Assembly: GCA_018881555.1 (NCBI GenBank)
Contig: JACAXG010000052.1
Coordinates: forward strand, 3,286,001-3,350,000
DNA from: Amblyornis subalaris
Lineage: Eukaryota > Chordata > Aves > Passeriformes > Ptilonorhynchidae
Reading direction: 5' to 3'
Length of the DNA: 64,000 nucleotides
Under the pieces are notes generated by a model. The model had not been told where the DNA came from. It saw nothing but the letters and a program-made list of their open reading frames with translations, and searched no databases. Below are positions 12,561 to 24,710 of the stretch, piece after piece; the stretch's first letter is position 1, and each line of letters opens with the position of its first letter. The translations under genes were made by a program, and so were the position numbers.

Positions 12561-14175
12561 TCCACTTTGGTGTTTGCTTAGTGTTTACATCCATGAAAAG
12601 GAGAAAAGACAGAATCCATAAATACAGTAGAACATAATCTTCTTGCCATTGTAAATGATTTAAAGTCATTGTCTACAAAACAGATCACCTATAATGGAGG
12701 TTAAATGAGAAACATATGGGTCCAGAAAGAAAGTGGACCTAGAAAACAGCAAAATTATATAACCAGATGAAAAAAGAGTTAGGCTGTTGGTTAAGTTGGA
12801 AAGGAACTCAAATCAGCATTATTGAGTCTTCTCAAGAATAACAAAAAACAAATACAATTGTAGCCTGTGTAGTTGGGCATGGGGGTGGAAAACAGAACCT
12901 ATGTATGGTGCTTTCCATACACAGCATAAGGAAGGTCAGGTGTCCAAGACAGGATTCAAATCTACATTTTCACCCTACTCACCTTTCAGCCACCTTACAG
13001 CAAGTACAAAGATGAAGATGTGTCTTACCTCACATTCACAGACCAGAACTTGGAAGGAGGTGTCTACACGTGCTCTTCAGGTTAGCATACTTCTAAAATG
13101 GGCTGGTGATGGAAATGTTTCTGTCTATTTAGTCTATTCAGTAGNAGTAAAGTTGTAGAGGACAAAGTGGGAGACCAGAGTTTAATTTCCTCCAGCCTTT
13201 CAAGTGTCAAATGTCCTGCTTTTCTGAGTTGAATTGAAAGGGTGTTGGACCATAAAGTGTATAATCAGGTTTCTGCCCAAAACTACTTTGTGCAGTCTAC
13301 AGAATGATGTATCTCTGTGGAGCTGCCTGTGTAATGACTTTTGAGGTTTTTTGCTACACATTAATATAACTTGAAAAGAAAGAGTAAACTGTGCGTGAAA
13401 CCCCATGTCTTCCTTTCTAAACAATGTCACCCCTGAGGAGAGGACATTTTCCTTGGAAAAATGTTACTTTCAACCCCTTCAGTCAGAGCAAAGTGTTGAA
13501 TCTGAGCCTAACTTCCTAAGCAAATGACTTAACCACAGAATTTTGTATGAAAGGTGGGTGGCAGATCCTCCTCCACTGTCTGTTCTAAAAATCATCCACA
13601 AATCATTTTCCAAGGAGCTTTCTGGGTGTGTGNAGGGTGTTTTTTCGAGAATGTCTGCAGGTTTGAGCTCCCCAGGAGACTTCAGCAGAGGAATGCCTTG
13701 CTTCATAGGTGGGAGATAGCTATCAAGCTGCTTAAACTGTTCTGGGCATGTGCCAAAGCAGTGCTCTGGACACCCAGAAGAGCTGAAGCTCAGACAGGCA
13801 GATGCCTTCAGCAAGATTCAAATAAAACACCTAAGCACTTATGGTGCAAACAAGGAGAATTTCATCAAAGAANGAGAAAAGTGATTTTCCCTATAATGTT
13901 TGCCCCATTAATGTACTCAAAATCTCCATTATAAAATTTATTTTTGTGCTTTAAATTACACCACTGACACCTTGACTGAACTAAATACATTGACTGCCAT
14001 TTCCCAGAGTGTGTTAGGGATTTACAGAGTAGATATTCCACTGCCTGAAGTCCCCAAGGTTCCACATCTTCTAGGCATGCTTCGATCATGTCTAATGCAT
14101 ATCAACAGCACTAGGTTCAGCACAGTGCAGGGCTGCCACGGTCACTCTAACTCAAAAACACTGGTGTAGGAGAAG

Positions 14176-14193
14176 CGGTGGTGGTGGTGGTGG
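14176..14193. repeat. (GGT)n microsatellite
   Basis: Six near-perfect GGT units. Short, with no gene context. Confidence 0.85.
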
Positions 14194-15279
14194 AATCCAC
14201 TTTTTGCATACTAGCCTACAGGATCGACCGCCCACACAGCCATGGATGACCCAGGTTCATTGAATTCTGGCATCAGACTGCAAGCACAAGAGCAGATAAA
14301 TCCTTCCTGGTGAAGCCATGGAGTTATCTGGCAAGATTTTTATGAGAAGTTAATTATTGGGGTTTTTCATGGTTTTCCTAATGAAGTATATTTTGAAGAA
14401 GTTATGGACGTTTTTCCTGTCCCAGCTGACATCCTGTGTGGACCAGTTTGGCCTGCAGTTAGGTTAATTATCCTTTTCTGTTCAACAAGCTTCCCTCCTC
14501 TGTAAAAGAATAACTCAATCTAGTGTGTCATATNCCACATGGATGGCGACTGCACCACAGCCACCTACCCCCGTCTGTGCCTAGGATGAATTTAGCCCAC
14601 TGCCACTGAAAAGGGCAAACAGTGACAGCAGCTGTCTGTGGGACAGGATGATAACAAAGTGTGAATAACAAGCCTCCTTTTCACGTAGATATTATGCAGA
14701 TTATTCTTATTTGGTAACACTTGGAGTATACTGAGAAACTTAAACACATGCTGTTCGGTTAAGTAAACTATGAAGAATATGGGAACCCAAAAGAACTGTA
14801 AAAAAAAAAAGAAAGCTCAACCTCATTGCCAGATTGGATTCAAAATTCTGCAAAGCTGGTGAAGGTAGGCTGGAGAAAACAAAAGGCAGCAATGCTATCT
14901 ATGACACAAGAAGAAAAATAGGAAACTCAGCATAGGGTTTAAAGATGTCTGTGGAGGTGGGTGAGTCACTGTTGCTCACACTTTGAAGTGAAGGAGACAA
15001 GCCTGTGCGTCATATATTATTTCCTCTTAATCTGCAGAGAACAGGCCATCCCAAGCCATTGATGGAAGCCAAACACTTCGAGCACAAACGAAACGTGACT
15101 GGACATGGGTTTCTCTTAGTCAGCCATCCTGGGAGCCTAGAACCGCAAGTCAGACTCTGTCAGCAGCTGAAATACCTTTGGTTTACAGGTTAACAGCCTG
15201 GTGATAAAAATGAACTGTGGCTGAAACTAAGTCTACGTGGGCCTGATGTAATTAGGAGCCAAGTTTCATACCGCTATAG

Positions 15280-15340
15280 GGCTGATACTACACCCACTGA
15301 AGTCAATGATAATCTTACCATGAATAACAGAGGCAGATCT
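15280..15340. repeat. Fragment of an old dispersed repeat (GAAGTCAATG core)
   Basis: CTGATACTACACCCACTGAAGTCAATGA followed by ATCTTACCAT resembles a palindromic interspersed repeat common in sauropsid genomes, in which 'CCCACTGAAGTCAATGG' and its complement recur. The core is shared with 29783-29874. I cannot name the family with certainty. Confidence 0.4.
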
Positions 15341-16126
15341 TTTCATCTCTTGATGCCTGTACTTATAAAACAGGGATAACGGTACTTTCTTTCTCCTTTA
15401 TTTGCAGCCTTAAAAACATTTTACAACAAGGACTGCCTTTTTCTAGGCACTCCATGTGGCATTTAACACCTCCAGATTTCTCTTATTTGGAATTTAAAGC
15501 TAGAAAAACACATTACAACTGGTATGATATTTCCAACAGACAGGATCCAACAGACTACCACAGACTTTTGGAGATCTGAATATCTAAGTCTATGGCTACG
15601 AATAGAAACACTGTAAGTGCTACTGACAGTTTTTGAAACCCTTGTCTAAAAACTCTGGNTGTTTTATTTCTTCTTCTTTGAACTACTACAGTAGTATAAA
15701 GCTTGTGAAGGTAGCAAAGCAGTTGGATATCTAAGGATTTTGTAGGATTTTACAAGCACAAGGCTGNCTCCATCAGTGAAGATAACTGCTAAGTCAAATA
15801 AGTTGGAGATGTATCTTTTATTCATACAGCGCTGCTTAAATGTATAGCTCAATGTATTACATTAAGATCAGCCTCCAGCACGTACAGGACATACAGCAAA
15901 AGAAAGCCTTTCATGATCTGTATTGTATTGATTTGTATTGACAATTGAGCTGGACCCTTCATTTCATCTGTAAGTCACTTATATGAATGCATGCTTGGTT
16001 TGGGGATTTTTCCCTTTATGGGAAGCAACTATACCTTGCATAGACTGTTATTACTCACTGCTTTGGAAGAGTTGGTGGCNGACTCTTTAACTTACATCCT
16101 CTGCAGGGCTTGGGTCTTCTGTTTTC

Positions 16127-16143
16127 TTTTTTTTTTCCCCCCC
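16127..16143. repeat. T run followed by C run
   Basis: A run of Ts passes directly into a run of Cs (TTTTTTTTTTCCCCCCCC). It is low-complexity, and its length is likely unstable or assembly-sensitive. Confidence 0.7.
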
Positions 16144-17882
16144 AAGTAAATATATCTTTACTTGACTATGACATGCCGAAAAAGCCTTTTGTTACAGTTT
16201 TGTAGCAAAGCCCCACACCATCAAATACCACACTACATGTGGTATATAAATATAAACACTACATGAAAGGATATTAATTCTTATTTAGGCTCAAGTTGAC
16301 AGTCATGGCCTTTCTGGGCTCTAAGCACCTTATTAATGAATATGATCAAATAAAATTATATTAATACTTGAGACAAATATTTCCTCAGAGTCCTGAAATG
16401 TCCTCACTTAGACCTCTAGATACTGACAAACTGTTTTTATGTCACAGCATACTTGAAAGGTCACAATTTCAGTAGAAAAGCCAGAGGTAACAGCCCACCA
16501 GCCTTTGTAATTTGCTGAGCCATTCCATCTTGAAAACCTGGTGTCTGTCCTAGTGGAACTGCACACTTTAAGGCTAGAAAATTCTCTCAAAATTATAGAC
16601 TCTTTCAAAACTTTTGTAAGCCAAATACTTTGTTGTTGCCCTTGGAAGAAAACAAATCCTTGGGCAACCGAGCATAGAAAATAGGGCTGAACAACCTGTT
16701 CAGAAATCCCAACCTGCCTAAACACAGCAAGTTTCAGCTTGAAGAGGACTGATTGTGCTGAGGATGGCCTGAAGCCCACATAATGCTGCTAACTTCCGTG
16801 TCAGTTAGTTAGGAGTTTCAATGAGCTGGGGAGACGCTTTCCTTTAAAGAGAAGGCTCCACTCATCTTACGTGAGTCTGATTTAATTTCGCTCATAAAAT
16901 ATAAACAAGAAAAAACAAAAAAAATTCTACAGAAATAACCTGGGTGGCATTCTTTTTCAGTATTGTAGACATCATAATCTCTTGAGATGCTTGTGAGGGT
17001 TTTATGGATGCCAATATCTTCTACTCCTTACTCAGAAAGGTCCCAGATGTGGAAAATTTCCTTGAATGTCTCCTGGTGGTGGTGGAAAAATGTAGAAAGG
17101 AGCAAAGGGTACTGATTCACTACAGTGTTTTATTCCAAAATGACACATGGATGTAATATTGCTGGGATCGATTAAGTCACATAAACATAAAATTAGTCAA
17201 AGAGGTAGGNTGGATTTGGCTCAAAAGATCTATTAATGTTTTGAGGAGGGGGACACTGCCTCCTACTACTTCAAAATAACATGCAGTGTTTTTTACGTTA
17301 AACAGTAGTGGCTGCCAATAATACACCAGGCTGGTTGAAAACACTTTCACATGACTGCAGGTAACCATGTGTTATAAACTGGCTGAGACCTGGGAAAACA
17401 CTCTAGGCAGTGGTAGGCAGACAGGTAAACTTAGCCTCATGCTTTGCTTTTAGAAGTTCCAGTACGTACTGCCGCAACCAGTTTTTGTTTTGTTTTTTTT
17501 CCCAGAGAGCCAGTCTGTAACCACAGACAAATGTTTTTCTCTGTTGAAACTCATCCTTATGGCACGACAGCCTGGCTAATTCTTGGTTATACTGTGTACG
17601 TAATAAGAATGTTTGAACATAAAAGGNATGAAAGACCAAAGTGGTAGAAATTTCCCTAAATTTTACATTCCAGAAAAGCAAAATCTGGCATACCTAGATC
17701 TTTTTGTTGCTTCTCAATGCTCAAAAAGGGAATGTGAACAGCAGCCATTGATGCCAGTTAAGTTTCTATATTTATTTAAGAAATCTTTCTCTTAGGCTTC
17801 TCCTTTGTCAATTTTTTTACATATTCTCACATACTCTGGATTGAACTCTGTTCAATAGTGNGTGATATGCAGACTTTATCCT

Positions 17883-17924
17883 CTAGTTTCTGTTGTCTAG
17901 AATCTGTCATCTAGTTTCTGTCTT
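17883..17924. repeat. 14-base unit, three tandem copies
   Basis: Three adjacent 14-mers, CTAGTTTCTGTTGT, CTAGAATCTGTCAT and CTAGTTTCTGTCTT, share a CTAG start and an invariant TCTGT. It is a small minisatellite lying 60 bases before a poly(A)-signal-like sequence. Confidence 0.85.
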
Positions 17925-17983
17925 GTTCACCTTTTGTGACTAACCTTGTAAATCTTGCCCTATCTCACTTGTGTAATTGTGCC

Positions 17984-18021
17984 AATAAAAATTTCAACAA
18001 AATGACAGTGTCTTTGTGTCC
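17984..18021 (+). terminator. Possible plus-strand poly(A) site
   Basis: AATAAA (17984-17989) is followed by an A-rich stretch and, 17-32 bases on, by a GT-rich CAGTGTCTTTGTGTCC. This is a good poly(A)-site layout, but no coding exon was found upstream. It could end a noncoding transcript or an old LTR, or be chance. Confidence 0.3.
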
Positions 18022-21000
18022 TATGACTGTCTCAAAATACTCTAGTTAGCAGTTTTAGGTGAAAATAAAAAAATTTGTTCTGTGCTGCTTGCCCTAAAAA
18101 TTCATCCTTGACAACTGAAAGTCAAACTGCTCTTTCTCCATACATTTAAACAGCTATAAAAATTCAGCTATGGAAATCTGGGGCCCAGTTTGGCAAAGCA
18201 CAACTATTTACTTAATAATGGATGAGATGAGGCTTATCCAGCTCACTTTTCCATGTATGAGCTGTGCAAGGCCAGCCAGAGCTAGGGAAGTAAGAAAATT
18301 ATTTTCACGAGCAGCACAGGTGAGTACAACTGAAGGAAAACTTAGTCATATCATTCTTATGCGTATTTGTGTTCCCACTTTCCATTTGGTCAGGGATCCT
18401 CTGGCTTACACAGGTGCTTACCACATTCCAGAGCGGGTTTGGAGCTGCCATTATGGACTGAGCTGGGTATCGCTGACAGGATCATGCTCACACAGAGATG
18501 TTGTTCAGCTACACAGCTGCACCAAAGGAGCCAATACTCTGTTGTTTAGTCGTATTCCAACTACCTTTAGTCATAGTGAGTAATTCTTTTGAAGTCAGTG
18601 TGTCTACGCATGTGAGTAATGGCCTCAGGATCCGGCCCTTCAACACTCTATGACGTGTTACATTTCAAATGCTTCTGTACTGTTGTTTTTAATACTTCAT
18701 CGCAATTCACCTACTGGAATTATCTTCTGAATAGCTTCTTTCCATGGATTCCATTATGTATATTCTTTTATTTATTACGTTTTCTCTTTGATCTGCATGC
18801 CAATCAAGATAAACTCAATAAAGATAGAATTTTAATGAACACAAGGAACTATGTGTAGCTGCAACAGCCAGTTTTTCTAGTTTTATGGGTGTGTGCACTT
18901 ATTTTTACTTGTGTAATATCCAGCTTGCAAGGTTACAGTGTGTGAAACACTTCATAGTCATTTGATTGTTGTAAAGAATGAGATATCTATAATTTTCGTG
19001 ACTATCATTGATACCTCATTTTATGTTTGAATATTTTTCTTCAATTATACAGAATTAAAGGAGACTGTTAAGAAAAACAAATACTAAATGGAATAATGAC
19101 AAAGATGAACAGTTTTCAGAGACAATACCTAGGACTCTTTCAGAACAGGGACTGTTAACAGTGAAACGTCTACTGCTTGGCTCCAGATAGGTTACAGATG
19201 GATGTTTCCAAGGCCAGGATCAAAGAAACTTAACGCTGTTAAAAGGTCGCCTGGAGTAGAAAGGGTTGTGAACAAGCAGCAGTTGCTGGGTATCTATTTC
19301 TTCTAGTAGAAGAGAAGGGCAACAGGACTGAGAGGAACATGTGAAAAACACACAAGGAAGGACTAAGGCCTAGATGGAGATGTACAAGACTTTTGGCATC
19401 TTTTTTTACTGTTACGTATCTTTTGATAAGTAATGCATGGGTTACTCAAATGAGGCAATCAACACAACCTCTTAGAGAGATGTTTTTGTACACGTGTCAA
19501 AGCCAGGCAAGTAATGATCAGGAGATAGAGGCAGCCTTACCCAGTCCAAGGTCCAGCCATAGAGCTGTTAGAGTGACAGCTTCTATCACAATGGACAGGG
19601 GCCAGGAAAAGGAGCAGGTTCTAAATGTGAGAGATGTTTAAAAAAAGCAAAAAGAAAAAGGGAAAGAAGAGAGGTCTGTGGTAGAAGAGGTCTTGCAAGA
19701 GGATCTAAACCAGCTTCTCCAGCAACAATGGGAGGTGCTTTAACAGATAACAACCAGAGCTGTGTAGGTACATGAAATTTTTCATAATATAAGAATTAGA
19801 CTTCATTTTCTGTTGTGTAACAACACCAATAAATGTGATCATTGCTTCATAAACAGAATGGTTGTTACTAAAGGGATGATGTCTTAACTGCATTCAAACA
19901 GGCAGTTTGCCTTCCTTTTCATTTTTCTGGAAACATTGGATTACCCAACCATTGAAGCCACTTGTGGGTGTTTGGGCTGTGGCACATGGACAGCAAGCAC
20001 ATTGGACCAAAAAGCATCTCNCAGTAAACGCACCCACAGTAACTCCCACTGAGATCCTCCCAAAAAAAGGAACAACCAGGGCTTGACTTAGTTCAGTTCC
20101 CTACAGTGAAGTCATAATGTGGTGTAATTCATTATAGTAGAGCTATAATGTTGTGCACCTACTTCACAACACTTTGATTCTGGAAATGAAGTTGATACCA
20201 ACTGTCTGTCCAGGGTGGTCATACTTACCCATCTGAGGGAAAGTTGGCATGAACCAAACTCATTCTCCTTCCAAATTCCAGTGACAAATACCTTTATTGG
20301 AAGATATTTATGCTTTTCTTTACCAGAGATTTGCTACAGTTTAGCAATTGACAACAAACAGGAATCAGCACCATATGTCTAACCAGCCCTCAGTGAAGCA
20401 CCAATGGAGTACAGAGAATCACCCCAGACTCACCATCATAATTCTTTGCTGTATACTAAAAGTGTTACGATAAACAAGGTGGACACAGCTGGCATAAAAA
20501 TTAAGAAAGAAAAGGCAGATTCTCTTTCCTAAATTTATCTGTACCTTTCAGTGCTATCTCAGAGCCATGAGGTATTAGTTCAAAGATCACCAGTTTCAAG
20601 AGTTCGTCTATCTTCTTGATGACAACAATTAAAATGCTTGTCTAGAAAATGACAGGACTACAGCAATGTAGAGGTTGTAGCAGCTCAAGCAATTTGTGCC
20701 ACAGAAATAATAATAATCCTGTGTCCATGAGACAGGGTAAGCGTGGAAAATGGCTCTGCCAGAAGGACCAGGAAAAGGAGGATGAAGTACACAAATGATG
20801 AGATACAGCACGTTGTTGCAATAGTGGGAAGAATATATTATATACACCAGCCAAGGAGCAAGAAGGTCTACTCGCCTCTCAGGTATGCAAGATGTTTGAG
20901 TCTTCATGTTTTGTCAGTGCTTTGTCACAGAAATTGTTTATGCTTGACTCTGAATGCATATGTGAGAGTTTTTGGTCCTTGTCTTAATATTTTGCTCAAC

Positions 21001-21241
21001 CCACCCATTCCCCATGTCAACTCAACTCTTTCCAACTGGTCTTTTCCTCAATATGTACTCAATGCAGCACTGCAGTTACCTCACAGCCAGGGCTTGGTCA
21101 GTGTTCTGCACTTCTGCTAGAACAGTTCTGTCACTACACATGGGATTTTCAGGTTCTCAAAAATAAGAACGCACCAGTAAGAGGCCATAGGCCATAGGCC
21201 TGGAAGTAGACCACTTTTACACCAGCTAGGTATTCCAGTGT
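18022..21241. other. Intergenic, no gene recognised
   Basis: No coding exon or named repeat was seen. An open plus-strand frame at 18170-18583 (137 codons) has mixed composition and no motif I recognise. Its start, GGGGCCCAGTTTGGCAAAGCAC, faintly resembles an old dispersed repeat. A short GGCCATA duplication lies at 21183-21199. Confidence 0.65.
21183..21199. repeat. GGCCATA tandem/palindromic duplication
   Basis: GAGGCCATAGGCCATAGGCC holds two direct GGCCATA copies and a closing GGCC, so it is partly self-complementary. Tiny and probably incidental. Confidence 0.6.
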
Positions 21242-21395
21242 AGAATTGTAGAATGGTTTGGGTTAGATGGGACCTTAAAGATCATCTGGTTTCAACTCCC
21301 CAGCCTGGTCTTGAACACCTCCAGGAATGGGGAGTCCACAACCTCTCTGTGGAACCTGGTCCAGTGCCTCTTACCCTTATAGTAAAGAATTTCTA
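21242..21395 (-). mobile_element. CR1 fragment, 3' end with internal deletion
   Basis: The plus strand reads GAATTGTAGAATGGTTTGGG, then GGGACCTTAAAGATCATCTGG, GTCTTGAACACCTCCAGGAATGG and CCAGTGCCTCTTACCCTTATAGTAAAGAATTTC. This is the reverse complement of the CR1 3' end. The segment normally between 'CAACTCCCC' and 'CCTGGTCTTGAAC' is shortened, indicating an internal deletion. The terminal repeat is reduced to one degenerate unit. Confidence 0.93.
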
Positions 21396-23730
21396 TATTC
21401 TATTCTATAGTGTATTTCTATACTTTGTGCTTGAAGCTGTGCAGATAGCTGCAAGCACAGAGTATATATCTCTCTATATTTTGTTCATATCTGATTGTAG
21501 TCTTCTGCCTTATTTCAGGGAAATTATTAGTCTGGTTTGAAAGTAGTGGAAGAATCTCTATTAATTTTCAAGCAGAAATTATAAACTAAGAATAATTTAT
21601 TTTCCTTTACTCGGGTCTGTGGTATGGCAAGGTTTGACTTCAAATTGTTAATAGAAATCTGTTGCTAAAAATTTAGGATTAACAACTGGATAAAAATCCA
21701 TGTAATAATAATAAAAAAGGTGTCTTGCTGATTTTAGGAGTTAGAGAACTGAGTTAAAGTCTACCTTGGTCCTGATGCATCCTTNGACATAACCTGGACA
21801 GTTACAACACAGTATAAATATGGATTGTATCCCAGCCTCTGCACTTCCAAGAGCCAGTCCTGCTTCATTGGCTTCAAGGAAACTCAGNGAATGAAACCAG
21901 AATATGGTGCCCTACAGGCTGGGTAAATACATAGCAAAGATGTGTAGCTTTTCAGGTTCCATCAAGGAAAGCCAACAGCGAGAAAAAAGTGTTTGCCCAT
22001 TACCACAAAGAAAATGAATGGTATATACCAGGCAAATAATTTCACCTCCCTCACCCTCACCTCAAAGGGAAAATAACCACAGGAGGTGCACCCTTGGTGT
22101 ACATGCACCTTCCCAGGTGAACAGGCTGGAATAACGAGCAGCTCTCCTGAGATCCCTGCAGCTCGTGAACTCTTACCAAGAAAGAGTCACCTTTGGGTTA
22201 TTGGAGAGAATCTCGCCGGGCATCCATGCAGGCCTGCTGACGGCATGAGGCAGCAGACATATAGCATCTATCAGTGGCTGTGACAGCTGGGGGGTGGCTT
22301 CACTGAAGTGACTTCATGCCTCAGAGACCTGAAAGCTGTGCTGCCAGGTGCCTGCCTTGTTCATGCCGCAGGGCTGCAACACCTCCACTGCCACGTCCCT
22401 ACAGGTAAACGCTTCCCTTTTCAGTTGGCCTGTGGGCTGGGCTGGGGATGGAGCTCTGTTCCAGATGACCTGCAGCCACCCCGGTGGGAGGAAGGCAAAC
22501 ACAAACATCTCACTACTGCACAGAAGGTGAACACTAATTGTATTGTAGTTGTCATAGGAGAAGACTTTTGTGTGCATTAATGTGTGGCCGACAAAGAATG
22601 CACTAAAACCTCAACTAAATCCTAGGTTAAAAAAAATTTCCCATCCTGTGACTACAGAATCTCCGCTGTCCATGAATCTGTAGCAAATGATACAACAGTC
22701 ACATCAGCTGCAGCAATGTCTGATCCTTAACATGCCTTAAAGCCGAGGACGGTCTATCACCTCACTCTTCACACAACAGAGTCTGCTTTATTATTACAAT
22801 GAGCATAACCTTGTACTCTGTCAGCCATTAATTTATGTGTGTCTCTTCTGCTAAAAAATGGATCTTGTAATGAATGCTGTTGATAGGACACAAGTACTTT
22901 CATTGAAAGAAATGTGGATTTAAGACAAAATGTTTTTTAAATTAGTGTCATATTCACAACATTTCTTCTAAAGCAAAACTGCCTCTCCATTTTCTGTGAT
23001 GCAAAGATAAATGAAGCATTTTGGCTTTATTTTAAGCAGAATGCTAAATTCAACTTGAAGTCTGTGTAGCACATTTTCTTCTCAATCAATTCAAGACATT
23101 CATGACAACAAAATGTTACTAAGATAACAAAAAAGCCAATTATTCTTACAAACTTTTCTTGTTTACTATAATGAGGGCAACATCCAGAGGTCACTACTTG
23201 TAGGTAAATACATTTGTAAGGACAAGTGCTCTGAAACAAAAAACAATGCAAAGTGAGGCAAATGAACATCCCTAGTGCCAGTAAAAGATACTGAGATAGG
23301 GCTTGGAAACTGGAGAATCAGACAAATAAAAAGCAATTGGAAACATGTATTTTACAACTAAATCTCGATATCTACATTAAATACAAATGTTACAATTGTT
23401 CTGACGGCGAGATTAAAACTTTACCCTCTGTGATTAACTATTTGCAAGGAAACAGATTAAAGAGGAATTCGCCATCTAATACCCACAACACTACAATAAA
23501 ACCCTTTGAAACATAATTCTGATTTAGAAAAGGCCTCCTAGAGCTTCAATATGAATATTCATGAAAATCCTCCAGTAATAAGAAAACACTGACATCAGAA
23601 TTACAGTATTTTCTGTCTGTGGACAAAAAATAGTAGGGTGTCACGCTAATAATATACCACTCAAAGAACTCTCCTAATAATCAATTTTAAAATACATGTT
23701 TGATTTCAGAAGCAGTTTTATGGGATGGGT
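21396..23730. other. Intergenic, includes a GC-richer block and a candidate conserved AT-rich block
   Basis: A GC-richer block (22080-22560) supports overlapping frames of 90 and 87 codons on opposite strands and no recognisable domain. It includes CAG/GTAAAC, a strong donor-like match at 22402-22410, with no partner exon evident. The following 22900-23720 is AT-rich, repeat-free and dense in developmental factor motifs (separate entry). Confidence 0.6.
22900..23720. promoter_or_regulatory. Candidate distal enhancer / conserved noncoding block
   Basis: Complex, repeat-free AT-rich sequence contains a perfect SOX-type palindrome ACAATTGT (23392-23399), a 12-base palindrome ATGAATATTCAT (23551-23562) resembling POU-dimer sites, and several TTAAT/ATTAA cores. 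No coding is visible. The claim rests on motif density and on position downstream of KLF5, whose human counterpart region holds distal enhancers. Conservation was not measured. Confidence 0.3.
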
Positions 23731-24710
23731 CAATGAATCAAAGGAATAAGGCTGGAAATGACCTTAAGAAGTTGCTGTGTTCCCAGATCATCCCTACAGA
23801 CATTTTTCTAGCCCATCCTTAAAAGCCCCCAAAAAAGGAGATTTTCAATTCCCTCAAGTGAATCTATCTTTTTATGGTAATCTCCTTACTGTAGCAGACT
23901 TTTGCATCCCCTCTTCAGTCTTTCCCTTTTAGACCAAGTAATTCTCTTTCTATGGCTCTTCTTTTGTATGTCCTGTTTTCTAAACCTCTTCCTCTGCTTG
24001 TTACCCTCCCTGGAGTTTGCCTATATCCTTATTCAAGTGCAGCACCCAAAAGCAGACACAGTCTTCCAGCTGAGGTTTCATAAATGCCAAACAGAGCTAA
24101 GCAGTCACTTCCTGTCTCTTACAGATGATGTTCTTGATCATATCATGCTGATTTTTTCTTGTTCACAACAGCCTCAGATTGCTGACTTGGCTTGTGCTTC
24201 ATAGTAATCTCCAAATCCTTTCTTGTTGTGCTGCTGTAACTCTCATTATTCTCTATTCTATTTGTGTTTTTGATTTTTTCCTTCTAAACTGCACTTCTCT
24301 GCACTTCTCCCAGCTTAGTTTCTCTCTGTGAATTTCAGGCCATTTCTCCACTTTGCCCTTTTGATTTCTGAACATCTCCAAAGAGCTCAGAGTATCATCC
24401 TGTCTGTGTCATCTGCAAATTAACTCTGTGTGTGTGTGTGTGTGTGTGTATGCTCTCTAGCCTGCTGTCTAGACCCTTCATAAAAAGCCAGTTTAAGGCT
24501 GGGATGAAGACAAAAAGCCTGCAAGGAGCCCACTGAAGGACTTCGCAATTTTATAGTGAGTGCTTACTCTTTAAGAAAGATGTTTCAGACTGTCCTTCTT
24601 CCCAATTATTTCCCATAGGCTGCTTTTCCTTACCTTGCTCACAACATCATGAAAGATGGTGTCACCAAAATGCTCACCAAATATTTACCCTTCAGCAGGT
24701 TAATTATCCA
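23731..24710 (-). mobile_element. Ancient CR1 copy, heavily diverged
   Basis: Read on the plus strand, an ordered series of blocks matches the reverse complement of CR1 3' and RT-encoding sequence seen in turtles, crocodilians and birds. The blocks are GGCTGGAAATGACCTTAAGA, CATCCTTAAAAGCC, CAAGTGCAGCACCCAAAAGC, TTCCAGCTGAGGTTTCATAA, GTGTCATCTGCAAATTAACTC and ATGGTGTCACCAAAATGCTCACC. Every block carries many substitutions and the ORF is destroyed. The 3' tail is gone. A TG microsatellite has grown inside it at 24427-24452. The extent on the right is approximate. Confidence 0.75.
24427..24452. repeat. (TG)n microsatellite
   Basis: About eleven TG units, interrupted near the end by TATG, lie inside the ancient CR1 copy just after the block corresponding to 'CATCTGCAAA'. 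Likely length-polymorphic. Confidence 0.95.

Larger units (their letters stand above)
11781..17882. other. Intergenic, no gene recognised
   Basis: No coding exon was recognised. The stretch includes a pyrimidine-skewed block (12040-12560), a GGT repeat (14176-14193), a dispersed-repeat fragment (15280-15340) and a T/C homopolymer pair (16127-16143). Opposed open frames of 111 and 126 codons at 13479-13934 overlap on both strands, contain 'n' calls and match nothing I know. Confidence 0.65.

Noticed and set aside
12955..12970. TTCAAATC resembling a tRNA B box
   Set aside because: No A box, no cloverleaf folding and no terminator at tRNA spacing.
18170..18583. 137-codon plus-strand open frame
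   Set aside because: No recognisable domain. The start overlaps sequence faintly like an old dispersed repeat.
22308..22580. Possible noncoding or coding exon with a strong CAG/GTAAAC donor at 22402-22410
   Set aside because: No matching acceptor, partner exon or domain could be identified, and a single donor match is expected by chance.
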